33,488 nucleotides of DNA from an uncultured Chloroflexota bacterium. Its GTDB lineage: Bacteria; Chloroflexota; Chloroflexia; Chloroflexales; Chloroflexaceae. A program made the translations under genes and the position numbers. The stretch covers positions 1-33,488 of the forward strand of contig CAKZKA010000039.1 in NCBI GenBank assembly GCA_937120965.1, written 5' to 3'. Below the pieces are notes generated by a model that saw nothing but the letters and a program-made list of their open reading frames with translations, searched no databases and was not told the origin of the DNA. Below are positions 1-7,662 of the stretch, piece after piece; position 1 is the first letter of the stretch, and each line of letters opens with the position of its first letter.

Positions 1-84
1 CTCCGCGCCGCTGACCCCCAGGCCGCCAGGGATTTGATCGTGAACCGTCGTGGGCTGGGTTATGTGCTGAATCTGGAGGGGTAA
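1..84 (+). CDS. C-terminal end of a probable winged-helix response regulator (partial)
   Basis: An open frame enters from the left edge and ends at TAA. The 27 visible residues finish with VNRRGLGYVLNLEG. This resembles the last wing of OmpR/PhoB-type DNA-binding domains, which typically end in a hairpin of the form T-V-R-G-x-G-Y-x-L. Only the tail is present, so the receiver domain and partner kinase cannot be seen. A two-component or SARP-like regulator is likely, but the identification rests on one short motif. Confidence 0.45.
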   Translation, partial: LRAADPQAARDLIVNRRGLGYVLNLEG

Positions 85-131
85 TACGGTTTTCGATTGC
101 AGGTTGCGGATCGCGCTGCGAAGAGGGGCGG

Positions 132-150
132 GGGGAAACCGGCTTTCCCC
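132..150. repeat. Dispersed palindrome GGGGAAACC family, copy 1
   Basis: GGGGAAACCGGCTTTCCCC is a 19-nt palindrome with 9-bp arms, one mismatch and a single central base. It lies in the 109-bp spacer upstream of the double kinase gene. It is the leftmost of eight copies in the window, all intergenic. Confidence 0.8.
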
Positions 151-193
151 GCTGCTGATATCAGACTCATCGAATCCAACGCTCTAACGACGC

Positions 194-3109
194 ATGACCA
201 TTCAGCCAGGCGTAACCCTGAACCAGCGGTACACCATTCGCCGCGCAATCAGCGAACAGGGCGGGTTCGGCGCCACCTATCTGGCCTTCGACACCGCTGA
301 GCGGCGCGAGGTGGTGATCAAGGTCAGCAAGACGGCGGGAGATATCGAGCAGAATGCGCTGCTGAGCGAACTTCAGGTGCTGAAGAGCCTGGAACATCCC
401 CGTTTGCCCCGGATGTACGACGGGTTCTTTCACCAGGGTCAGCTCTGCGTTGCTATGCAGTACATCCCTGGCCGCGATGTGTCGAGCTATGTGCTGCCCC
501 GCGGCCCCGATCGGCGCGCCGAGCCGCCTGACCGGCCCACCGCCCTGCGCTGGATCAGTCAGACTCTCGAGGCCCTCGCCTACCTCCACGCCCGGGGCAT
601 CGTCCATCGCGATGTCAAGCCCGCCAACCTGCGCGTGCACATGGAGACCGGCGAGATCTTTTTGCTCGATTTCGGCCTGTCTCAACCGATTGCGCAGGCG
701 GCCATCCGCGCCCATTCGCCACGCTTTTCGCCTCCCGAACAGTACGACCCCAACGCTATCCCCACCCCGGCTGGCGATGTCTACTCCGTCGGCGCCACCC
801 TGTACTTGCTCCTGACCGGCTACGAGCCGCCGTTTCGCGACGACCGCCACGATCGCACCGTGCGGCTCCCCAGTGAGGAGAGCCAGTCCATCCCCATCGA
901 ACTCGAACAGGTGGTGCTGAAGGCGATGAGCTACGATGTGGCCGATCGGTACCCCGACGCGCAGGCCATGCTCGATGAGTTGCGACGCCTCGGCTACGCC
1001 TGGCAGCCTGCGGTTCGGCCCGCCACCACCCCGACGCCGACCACCCTGCCAGCGCCGGAGCAGCCGGCTGCGACGGAACCCGATGCGCAGACCGGACCGA
1101 CCCGCGATACCGCAGCAATCCTGCCGATCGGCCAGACGATCAAGGAACGCTACCAGATCCGTGAATTGCTCAGCGCCCAGGGAGGCTTTGGCACCACCTA
1201 CCGCGCCTTCGATATTGAGCGCGGCCAGGAGGTCGTGATCAAGGCCAGCAAGACCACCGAAGACAGCAAGCAGGACGCCCTGCTCGAAGAGCGTGAACTG
1301 CTGCGTCAGCTCAGTCACGAGCGATTGCCCAGGGTCTACGATGCGTTTTTCTTCGACGGGCAACTCTGCGTTTCCATGGAGTACATCCGCGGGCGCGACG
1401 TGGCAAGCTATCTCCGCCAGGGTCCCCCCGATCTGCCCACCGCCCTGCGCTGGATGCGCCAGCTCCTCGAGGCCCTGACCTACCTCCACAGCCGCGAGAT
1501 TGTCCACTGTGACGTCAAGCCCGAGAATCTGCGCGTCCACCACCTCAGCGGCGAACTCTACCTGCTCGACTTTGGCATCTCGCAGCGCCACAACCGCATG
1601 GTCGTGCGCGGTTTCACGCGCCACTTTTCGGCCCCCGAGCAGCGCCGCCCGGGCGCGCCGATCACCCCGGCCGCCGATGTGTACGCCGCCGGGGCGGTGC
1701 TCTACAATCTGCTGGTGGGCGCGCCGCCACCCGATCGCGGCCCCGACGAGAGTAAGCCCCTTCTGCTGCCAACAGACGGGGCAACGGCGATCCCTTCCGA
1801 TCTGGAGCGGATCGTGCTCAAGGCACTCATGCCCAACCCGGCCGATCGCTACCCGCACGCCCGGGCTATGCTCGATGACCTGCGACGGGTGCGCCTGTCC
1901 ACACGCTCCTTCAGGCCCGCGCGCCTGCTCTGGGCCGGTCTGACCGTAGTGCTGGCCGTCAGCCTGGGGCTGGCCATCGTCAGCTTCGCCCGCCCCTTCG
2001 CGGGAGCGCCCGCGCCAGCAACGGGAGAGCCTGCGGCAGGGGTGGGAGTGTCTACGCCAACGCCATTCGCTGACCCGGTAGACGCCACGGCCACTCCGCC
2101 CCTCACCGGCAGCCCGGTTGCCGGCGCCGGCCCGACCCCGGTGGGAGCAGAGCCTGCCACTGTTGTCACTACCACCCCCGTCACAACCCCGACCATCGAC
2201 GGTGGTTCTGCCACGGCGCTTCCTCTGCCGTCCCTGATGCCCACCGATACGCCCCCCGCGCCCCCCTTCGTGGTGCAGCAGTTCGAGGTTCCCGATCAGG
2301 GCCAGCGTGACTCTGTCTTCGTAGGTCGGCTGCCGCTACAATTCACCCTGATCGGCGAACGACTGGACCTCATCAACACTGTCACCCTGCAACCCGCGCC
2401 GGCCAGCGACAGTCGCCCCGCCATCGGGCTGATCGTGCAGCGCGTCGAACCGGGCCGGATCGACCTGCGCCTCAACCGGCTGCCCGACGGCTTTCGCAGC
2501 GGCCAGTATGAACTGCTGCTCAATGGTCTGCCCACCGGCATATCCCTGCGGTTGCAGGATTACCTGCGCGAGAGCCGCATTCTCGGCATCAAGTACGATT
2601 ACCGTCACCTGGCTGCCATTCGACCTCTGCCCAGCTACCGCTTCCAGGGGCAGGACGTTCCCGGCCCGTTCGGGATGCTCTACCTGCGGCCCGACGAGTC
2701 ATCACGTGGCGGTTACCTGCGCAACGGCGATCTGCTGGAGATCCTCGACACGACCAGCCAGCCCGGCTGGTATCTGGTACGGGTGAAGCAAAACTTCGAC
2801 CCGAATCTGGTCGGCTACACGGGCTGGGTCCTGGCCTGGGTGGTGGAAGACACGCCCCCCGCGCCGCCTGAGCCAGGGGCCATCCAGGTCTCGTGGAACA
2901 TCCGCGGCGAGAAGGTTGAGAACGTGATCGAGGATCTGGCGCGGCGGGGCATTCCCCGCGAGAATATTATCGTGGACCTGCAAGACCGTGAGCGCATCCC
3001 CGACGTCTTCGACCGCTACAGGCCCAACCAGGTGGTCAGCTCCGAACCGCCGGAGGGCGGCTGGGTGCTGCCCGGCGGGCGCGTGGTGCTCGGCGTGCGC
3101 GCGCCGTAG
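194..3109 (+). CDS. Tandem double Ser/Thr protein kinase with membrane anchor and PASTA-like C terminus
   Basis: A 971-residue protein with two consecutive Hanks-type kinase domains (about 13-267 and 320-565). Each has a glycine loop (EQGGFGATY; AQGGFGTTY), a VAIK-type lysine (K43; K350), a catalytic loop and a DFG motif (159-161; 459-461). Domain 1 has canonical HRDVKPAN. Domain 2 has HCDVKPEN, so the arginine before the catalytic Asp is Cys, as in non-RD kinases. A hydrophobic helix at about 579-598 is followed by a Pro/Thr-rich segment and an extracellular region. The last 75 residues resemble one PASTA repeat, with EPPEGGWVLPGGRVVL. It is probably a membrane sensor kinase phosphorylating cytoplasmic proteins. 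The two kinase halves are clear paralogues, suggesting internal duplication. The ligand and substrates are unknown. Confidence 0.88.
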   Translation: MTIQPGVTLNQRYTIRRAISEQGGFGATYLAFDTAERREVVIKVSKTAGDIEQNALLSELQVLKSLEHPRLPRMYDGFFHQGQLCVAMQYIPGRDVSSYVLPRGPDRRAEPPDRPTALRWISQTLEALAYLHARGIVHRDVKPANLRVHMETGEIFLLDFGLSQPIAQAAIRAHSPRFSPPEQYDPNAIPTPAGDVYSVGATLYLLLTGYEPPFRDDRHDRTVRLPSEESQSIPIELEQVVLKAMSYDVADRYPDAQAMLDELRRLGYAWQPAVRPATTPTPTTLPAPEQPAATEPDAQTGPTRDTAAILPIGQTIKERYQIRELLSAQGGFGTTYRAFDIERGQEVVIKASKTTEDSKQDALLEERELLRQLSHERLPRVYDAFFFDGQLCVSMEYIRGRDVASYLRQGPPDLPTALRWMRQLLEALTYLHSREIVHCDVKPENLRVHHLSGELYLLDFGISQRHNRMVVRGFTRHFSAPEQRRPGAPITPAADVYAAGAVLYNLLVGAPPPDRGPDESKPLLLPTDGATAIPSDLERIVLKALMPNPADRYPHARAMLDDLRRVRLSTRSFRPARLLWAGLTVVLAVSLGLAIVSFARPFAGAPAPATGEPAAGVGVSTPTPFADPVDATATPPLTGSPVAGAGPTPVGAEPATVVTTTPVTTPTIDGGSATALPLPSLMPTDTPPAPPFVVQQFEVPDQGQRDSVFVGRLPLQFTLIGERLDLINTVTLQPAPASDSRPAIGLIVQRVEPGRIDLRLNRLPDGFRSGQYELLLNGLPTGISLRLQDYLRESRILGIKYDYRHLAAIRPLPSYRFQGQDVPGPFGMLYLRPDESSRGGYLRNGDLLEILDTTSQPGWYLVRVKQNFDPNLVGYTGWVLAWVVEDTPPAPPEPGAIQVSWNIRGEKVENVIEDLARRGIPRENIIVDLQDRERIPDVFDRYRPNQVVSSEPPEGGWVLPGGRVVLGVRAP

Positions 3110-3279
3110 GAGCGCCGCCTGAACCTGCGGGGCCGTGAAGCGCCACGGGCTGCCTGCTCCTCACCGCCGGAGGGCGGCTGGGTGCTGCCCGGCGGGCGCG
3201 TGGCGCTCGGCGTGCGCGCGCCGTAGGAGCGCCGCCTGAACCTGCGGGGCCGTGAAGCGCCACGGGCTGCCTGCTCCTC
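3046..3279. repeat. 117-bp tandem duplication spanning the kinase stop codon
   Basis: Two adjacent 117-bp copies (3046-3162 and 3163-3279) differ by one visible base: GTGGTGCTCGG against GTGGCGCTCGG. The unit contains the last 20 codons of the kinase, its TAG stop and about 54 bp of downstream DNA. The second copy is therefore a non-translated echo of the kinase C terminus, stop included. The unit length is a multiple of three. The near identity suggests a recent event or ongoing homogenisation. This duplication fills the whole spacer between the convergent kinase and csx15 genes. Confidence 0.93.
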
Positions 3280-3280
3280 G

Positions 3281-3664
3281 CTACCGTCGCCTGCGCGCCG
3301 CTTCACGCAGGGCCTGCAGATTGACCACCTCGGCCACCTCGTAGCGCGTCGGCACGCTGCCCTCCACCGGCCGAATGTGCAGGATGGTCGGAAAACTACC
3401 GACCCGCCCGTGGATCTCGGCGATCAGCGCCAGGGCCACCGGGGCAAGGGCAGGCGGATTGAGCACCAGCGGCGTGGTTTGCCATTCGGCGGGGCTCAAG
3501 CCGGCCGCATCGGCCAGATCACAGGCGACCTCGGCCAGGGGGCGGGCGCGATCAACCTGCACAGCCAGGTTGCGCACCTCCGGCGATTCGCCGGTTATCG
3601 CCCTAATCGTCGCAAGCTGCGTCTCGGTGAGCGGATGGGAGTAGTTCAGTACAAGCACAGACAT
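3281..3664 (-). CDS. csx15: CRISPR-associated protein Csx15
   Basis: A 127-residue protein beginning MSVLVLNYSHPLTETQLATI. The N-Y/F-S-H-P-L-T opening followed by a helix is the hallmark of the Csx15 family found beside type III effectors. Family members are soluble and lack nuclease motifs. They have been linked to binding of cyclic oligoadenylates, as a sponge or off-switch; this last point is recalled knowledge and not shown by the sequence. The gene is 16 bp downstream of the membrane CARF gene on the same strand, so the two are probably co-transcribed with the CARF-HEPN gene farther upstream. That context supports a role in tuning cOA signalling. The C terminus is a basic RRRR tail. Confidence 0.75.
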   Translation of the reverse strand: MSVLVLNYSHPLTETQLATIRAITGESPEVRNLAVQVDRARPLAEVACDLADAAGLSPAEWQTTPLVLNPPALAPVALALIAEIHGRVGSFPTILHIRPVEGSVPTRYEVAEVVNLQALREAARRRR

Positions 3665-3680
3665 AGGCTCGAAACCTCAC

Positions 3681-4415
3681 TTATGAGACCGGGCGCATCA
3701 CCACCTTCATCGCGCCGCTCTTCTCCGAGGGGAGGGGATTGCCTTGCTGATCGCGAGGCCCGACCCAGTACTGCACAGGCACATCGGCATCGAGGCAGGC
3801 CAGCAGAATACCGGCGGTCATCGCCTTGGTGCCTCCGGTGATGTCGGCAATCAGCGGCCAGGCATCGCGCACCGGGCGGGCCTGCTCGATCGCCTCACGC
3901 ACATCCGCGTAGACCTGGTCGACATGGATGGCGTCGCCAAGCAGCAGCACGTGAGGAGTCACATTCCGTTCCAGTAACGACCGCTTCAGATCGCGAAGGC
4001 GCTCGCTGTCAGCAACCTCGGGCGATACCAGCAACCAGCAGTGGCGCAGAGTCGCCTGACGCAGGTGCCAGGCGATAATCTCCGCATCGGCTGCCTTGGG
4101 GTTCGGGCTCACCGGCAGAATCAGGCCGGCATGCGGCGGCGCCTGCTGATCCGGTTCAAGCCCCCCAAACTTGCTGCCCCGGCTCTGGATCGCGCGCAGC
4201 AAGCGCTGGAACCCGACCACCACAAAGGCAAAGATCAGGACCGCGCCGCCGATCAGGGCAACGAGAAACTGCGGCGTGGCCCCGAACACGCCGGTCAGCA
4301 ATTCGTAGACGGCGTTGCCGAGGATCGCCAGGGCCAGCGAGCCGATCAGAAACAACACCGGCACGCGGGTTTCCAGAAACAGGCGCAACAGGTCGTTCAG
4401 TGAGGGCTGACTCAT
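3681..4415 (-). CDS. Membrane-anchored CARF-domain protein (Cam1-like candidate)
   Basis: A 244-residue protein. Residues 17-40 and 48-70 are strongly hydrophobic and read as two transmembrane helices. A basic juxtamembrane stretch (RLLRAIQSRGSK) follows, then a CARF-like Rossmann domain at about 97-240. The domain carries the ring-ligand motif DITGGTKAM at 191-199, the same form seen in Csm6/Csx1-type CARF proteins. No HEPN or PD-(D/E)xK motif is visible, so the membrane segment is the only candidate effector part. By analogy with Cam1 and other CARF-TM proteins, it may alter membrane integrity when cyclic oligoadenylate binds. It sits between csx15 and the CARF-HEPN gene on the same strand. 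CARF assignment is strong; the effector mechanism is inference. Confidence 0.75.
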   Translation of the reverse strand: MSQPSLNDLLRLFLETRVPVLFLIGSLALAILGNAVYELLTGVFGATPQFLVALIGGAVLIFAFVVVGFQRLLRAIQSRGSKFGGLEPDQQAPPHAGLILPVSPNPKAADAEIIAWHLRQATLRHCWLLVSPEVADSERLRDLKRSLLERNVTPHVLLLGDAIHVDQVYADVREAIEQARPVRDAWPLIADITGGTKAMTAGILLACLDADVPVQYWVGPRDQQGNPLPSEKSGAMKVVMRPVS

Positions 4416-4744
4416 CGTAGCTTCTCATTCCACATACTGGCCCGCCATTGCCGTGGCGGAGCGCGGCTCGGGCGTCGGAGGGAAGGATATCCTCGACATC
4501 GTCACTCCAGGCAGCCCGCGTCGCGGCGATCTGCGTCGTCGCATCGGCAGGACCGCGCACTATGCGCCGGACCAGGAACAAGCGCCGGTGGAAGGCGCGC
4601 CGCGAATCGCCCTTCGTGCCGCCACAACGACGCAACGGAGAAGTCACTGGCCTCCTCCTGGTGTGACGGGGCGGTTGAGGGCCAACGTAATTATTGTTGC
4701 ATGCCACGGGCAAAGCCCGCAGGCGCCAGACGATCCGGGCATCG
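4416..4744. other. Spacer between the two CARF genes, no convincing gene
   Basis: This 329-bp stretch separates the membrane CARF start from the CARF-HEPN stop. Both strands have short open frames, but they are Arg/Ser-rich, lack recognisable motifs or good ribosome sites and overlap neighbouring genes out of frame. No hairpin-plus-T-tract terminator and no member of the palindrome families was found. It may be the remnant of a lost gene or hold the promoter for the membrane CARF/csx15 pair. Confidence 0.5.
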
Positions 4745-6115
4745 TCACCGCATCGCGAGCCGCGGAAGGTCTACGAAGCGGCTAGCCCGCTCCCAGGCGG
4801 CCCGGTCGTGACCGAGCAACACGAGGAGGCGAACGAGCAACTCTTCCACCACCTCGGCGAACTGGCGATACTCGTCACGGGTGATCAGCCGATAGCCGTG
4901 GGCGAGGATTGAGGTATTGCGCGCGTCACTCCGCGCTTCGATCCGCCCAATGTCATACCCGCGCACGAGCGGATCGTCGAGCGCGGCCAGGAGCATATAG
5001 CCGACAAAGAGGCCAACGGCGCGGTCGGGCAGCCGATAAGGCCGGCGACGACCCTGCGCGCGTTGGACGTCCTCATAGCGATTTTCCAGATCGGGCTTGC
5101 GCTCTTGCGCAGCAGTGAAATCCGGTCGCTCACTCAACACGCCCCAGGTGGCCAGGCGATGCTGGCTGATCAATTCCAGGCAACGGTAGAGCAACAGCGC
5201 AGCGGTATCGTAGCGCCCCTGCGCCTCGCGGCGCTTCGCGCTGGCGTACAGCGAGCCAAGCAGCGCCAGCACCGCGTCGGGATTGGCGAGAGTTGCAAGC
5301 GCCTCGTCACCACGACTGGCGGCCTGGCGGGCCACCTGCTCCAGACGCTCCAGGGTTTGCGCCTGGATGGCGATGGTTGCGACAAGCTCACGCTCTTCAG
5401 GCACTAAGGAGAGGAACTCCTCCAGGCTAGCGCGCCCGGTCTTCAGGTCGAAGGCATCCCAGGCGCTATACGCAGCGGCAAGAGTCGCCAGCGCGGCATA
5501 ACGTGGCCCATCAGGCGGCGGCACGCGCCGCCCCAGGTCGGCAAAGATCCGCGCCGCATTGGCATAATCGTGCGCTTCGTAGAGGCGGGTCGCCTCAGCG
5601 GCCTCCAGGTCGCCAAAGACAATATACGGGTCGGGTGGCGGCGCAAGGTACTGGGAGCCTGGACGAGGCACCTTCCGCTCTGTACCATCGCCAGTACTGA
5701 CGTACTCGCTTTCGACGTAGAGCGCCGGAAGATTCAAGACATAGGCGGCCTTGGCCAGACCGATCGACATCGGCTTCGTACCGCCGGTCACATCAACCGC
5801 CAGACGCTCGCGCGGGAGATCGTTCCATGCCTCGATGATCTTGCGTAATGAGCGATAGATCTGCAAGGGATCAGTATGATCCTCATCGTAGCGCTGCCAG
5901 TTCTGCGGAGCGCTATCAAACCCAAGCTTGCGGGCCACATCATCGGGCATCTTTTGGGAGTCAGGCGTCAGCAAGAAGGCAACCCGCTGTGGTTCAAGCG
6001 CGCCGATCAACAGAGCAGCAGTGGTTGCCTGCAACGTGCCGGGAATGACCAGCCCGGCGAAGGTCGTTGAGTTACAGCGCTCCCGGAAGAGGCGCAATTC
6101 TTCGGCGAAGTCCAT
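4745..6115 (-). CDS. CARF-HEPN ribonuclease, Csm6-like (TIGR02710 family)
   Basis: A 456-residue protein. The N-terminal CARF domain (about 1-150) has the ligand loop DVTGGTKPM at 108-116. A helical middle region leads to a C-terminal HEPN domain with R399 and H406 in RNTSILAHG. This R-x6-H signature of metal-independent RNases is shared with Csm6/Csx1. It is expected to bind cyclic oligoadenylate made by the III-D Cas10 and then degrade RNA nonspecifically in the cytoplasm. The ATG at 6115 was chosen over longer in-frame starts because AGGAGG lies 5 bases before it and the upstream extension runs through an intergenic palindrome. It is first in a same-strand group with the membrane CARF protein and Csx15. 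Assignment to CARF-HEPN is firm; the cOA ring size is unknown. Confidence 0.88.
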   Translation of the reverse strand: MDFAEELRLFRERCNSTTFAGLVIPGTLQATTAALLIGALEPQRVAFLLTPDSQKMPDDVARKLGFDSAPQNWQRYDEDHTDPLQIYRSLRKIIEAWNDLPRERLAVDVTGGTKPMSIGLAKAAYVLNLPALYVESEYVSTGDGTERKVPRPGSQYLAPPPDPYIVFGDLEAAEATRLYEAHDYANAARIFADLGRRVPPPDGPRYAALATLAAAYSAWDAFDLKTGRASLEEFLSLVPEERELVATIAIQAQTLERLEQVARQAASRGDEALATLANPDAVLALLGSLYASAKRREAQGRYDTAALLLYRCLELISQHRLATWGVLSERPDFTAAQERKPDLENRYEDVQRAQGRRRPYRLPDRAVGLFVGYMLLAALDDPLVRGYDIGRIEARSDARNTSILAHGYRLITRDEYRQFAEVVEELLVRLLVLLGHDRAAWERASRFVDLPRLAMR

Positions 6116-6120
6116 ATTAG

Positions 6121-6126
6121 CCTCCT
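6121..6126 (-). promoter_or_regulatory. Shine-Dalgarno of the CARF-HEPN gene
   Basis: A perfect AGGAGG on the minus strand sits 5 bases before the ATG at 6115. It settles the start against a 75-codon longer open frame. Confidence 0.8.
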
Positions 6127-6154
6127 GGGATGGTACAATGGCGCAAGAGGGTGT

Positions 6155-6173
6155 AGGGAAACCAGGTTTCCCC
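6155..6173. repeat. Dispersed palindrome GGGGAAACC family, copy 2
   Basis: AGGGAAACCAGGTTTCCCC is a 19-nt palindrome with only the outermost base unpaired. It is followed by AAGCCCCTATC, similar to the flank after copy 4. It lies between the divergent CARF-HEPN and Uma2 genes. Confidence 0.85.
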
Positions 6174-6298
6174 AAGCCCCTATCTGTCTTGGAACCAACG
6201 GCAGCGAATTCCTTTCGTATCCTGTCGCAGAGCGGGGAAGCTGCACGGATGTTTCGTCGGATGACCCGCAGATTTGTTTCAACCCCCAGGACACGCCT

Positions 6299-6892
6299 AT
6301 GACCACCGACATCCTTCCCGTCGCCGGGCCGGTGACCCACCTGCCCCCACCCCCCGGCGGACGCTGGACGGTCGCCGACTATGAGCGCCTCCCCGACGAC
6401 GGCCAGCGCTACGAGCTAATCAACGGAGACCTGCGTATGGCGCCCGCGCCCACTCCTGGCCATCAACAAGCCAGTGGTCTGATCTTCTACTACCTGATGC
6501 AGCACGTGCAGTTCGCCGGCCACGGACGGGTCTTCACGGCGCCGATTGACGTGGAACTCGGCCCCACCACGGTGGTGCAGCCCGACCTTATCGTCATCCT
6601 CCGTGGCGGAGCGGCGACCATCACCGCGCAGCGCATCGTCGGCCCGCCCGACCTGGTGGTCGAAGTGGTCTCCCCCGGCACGGCCAGCTACGACCGGCGC
6701 GAGAAGCGCGACCTGTACGCCGCCGCGGGCGTGCGCGAGTACTGGATCGCCGACCCGGGCCACCGCGTCGTGGAACTGCTCACCCTGGCCGGCAAGCTCT
6801 ACCACGCCGAACATGTCTACCGCGGGCAGGCCGCCATTCCCTCCACGATCATCCCCAACTGGAACGTGCCGACCGAGCGCTTGTTCGGGTAG
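6299..6892 (+). CDS. Uma2-family (DUF820) PD-(D/E)xK nuclease-like protein
   Basis: A 197-residue protein with the complete Uma2 layout. It has YELINGDLRM near residue 38, then VQPDLIVI with D96, then the core PDLVVEVVSPGTASYDRREK with E122 and K136, then AAGVREYWIAD. These give the D...E-x-x...K arrangement of the PD-(D/E)xK fold. Uma2 proteins are multicopy in Chloroflexota and cyanobacteria and their substrates are mostly unknown. The gene diverges from the CARF-HEPN gene across a spacer with one dispersed palindrome and converges with the frameshifted HEPN gene. A nuclease role in defence or genome maintenance is plausible but unproven. Confidence 0.88.
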   Translation: MTTDILPVAGPVTHLPPPPGGRWTVADYERLPDDGQRYELINGDLRMAPAPTPGHQQASGLIFYYLMQHVQFAGHGRVFTAPIDVELGPTTVVQPDLIVILRGGAATITAQRIVGPPDLVVEVVSPGTASYDRREKRDLYAAAGVREYWIADPGHRVVELLTLAGKLYHAEHVYRGQAAIPSTIIPNWNVPTERLFG

Positions 6893-6933
6893 CCTGATAC
6901 CAGATGGAACTGGCGACACTGCTTGAAGTTGCA

Positions 6934-7334
6934 TCAACACGCGGTCATCTTCTGTCGAATCAAATGGATCAGGGCACATGCCGTGCTCAGTTCAGTCTCG
7001 AGAACTTCGCTGTGCAGTGGTGAGCGTACACCGATGGGATAGCGCGTCTCAATGTAGTACTCTGCAATTCTCTGGCACGGAGCGAGGAACGGACCAAAAT
7101 CAGCATCACGAGCGATCGCTTCCTGGATGAGGAGTTCCAGGTCGTGGAGACGCGGCGTAATGGCCAGCCCTGCGCGAGTAAGAAACCCTTGAGATACTTT
7201 TCCAGTGCCTGCTGAAGGTGAAGGGCGACAATTGAAAGAGGGCCGCCCTGCCTCAAGAGAATCTCTGCCGCTTGCAAGTCCAGATCACCGTGATCAAACC
7301 AGTCGTCTGGCAAAGAAGACTCAGTTGCGGACAT
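6934..7334 (-). pseudogene. Frameshifted HEPN-domain gene, partner of the MNT nucleotidyltransferase
   Basis: The first frame starts MSATESSLPDDWFDHGD and continues with LHLQQALEKYLKGFLLAQGW, typical of small HEPN proteins paired with nucleotidyltransferases. After GWPLRRV it becomes out-of-family sequence. The expected continuation HDLELLIQEA, then RIAEYYIETRYP and so on, is intact in another frame to a TGA at 6934. The break coincides with a GAGA (TCTC on the coding strand) near 7147-7150. Removing one dinucleotide gives GWPLRRVHDLE, so a 2-base duplication is the simplest explanation; a sequencing error is possible. The corrected product would be about 133 residues. The ATG overlaps the upstream mntA stop by 14 bases, indicating translational coupling. 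As read, the HEPN toxin is probably inactive. Confidence 0.75.
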
Positions 7335-7662
7335 AAAGGGGCTTTCCGCGCTCAAGAATTTGCTGGTAAAACGGATCGCCCAGCGCCAGCCGCCGGGTCA
7401 GTTCCTCAGGAGTCAGTACCAGCGGGGAGAAAGGGATGCGGCGCTCAGGATCGGCTATCAGCCGGCGTACCTGAACACGTCGCTCTAAGGGAGGGTCGGT
7501 AGTTTCTTTGATGATAAGCAGATCAATATCACTGTCCGAATCCGGCTCACCGGTAGCAAATGAGCCGAACAACACAATCAGCTCAGGCTGATAATGGGTG
7601 ATCAGCCGTTCAACAATGGTCTGGATCACGGTATTGATCCGCCTCTGGTCGGGAGCAACCAT
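7321..7662 (-). CDS. mntA: MNT-type nucleotidyltransferase (antitoxin of MNT-HEPN pair)
   Basis: A 113-residue minimal nucleotidyltransferase with GSFATG at 33-38 followed by DSDSDIDLL, giving the metal-binding D45-x-D47 pair. In MNT-HEPN systems the MntA enzyme AMPylates and silences the HEPN RNase. Its coding sequence overlaps the start of the HEPN gene downstream, the usual two-gene arrangement. The catalytic motif looks intact although the partner is frameshifted, so this may be an orphaned antitoxin. The reading is strong for fold and moderate for toxin-antitoxin role. Confidence 0.85.
   Translation of the reverse strand: MVAPDQRRINTVIQTIVERLITHYQPELIVLFGSFATGEPDSDSDIDLLIIKETTDPPLERRVQVRRLIADPERRIPFSPLVLTPEELTRRLALGDPFYQQILERGKPLYVRN

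Noticed and set aside
167-1858. 563-codon minus-strand open frame opposite the kinase gene
   Set aside because: It lies antisense to a clear double kinase, has no domain motif and results from high GC with few stops; its internal repetition only mirrors the two kinase domains.
4156-4713. 185-codon minus-strand frame overlapping the membrane CARF gene
   Set aside because: Out of frame with the CARF protein, low-complexity Arg/Ser composition, no motif and no ribosome site.
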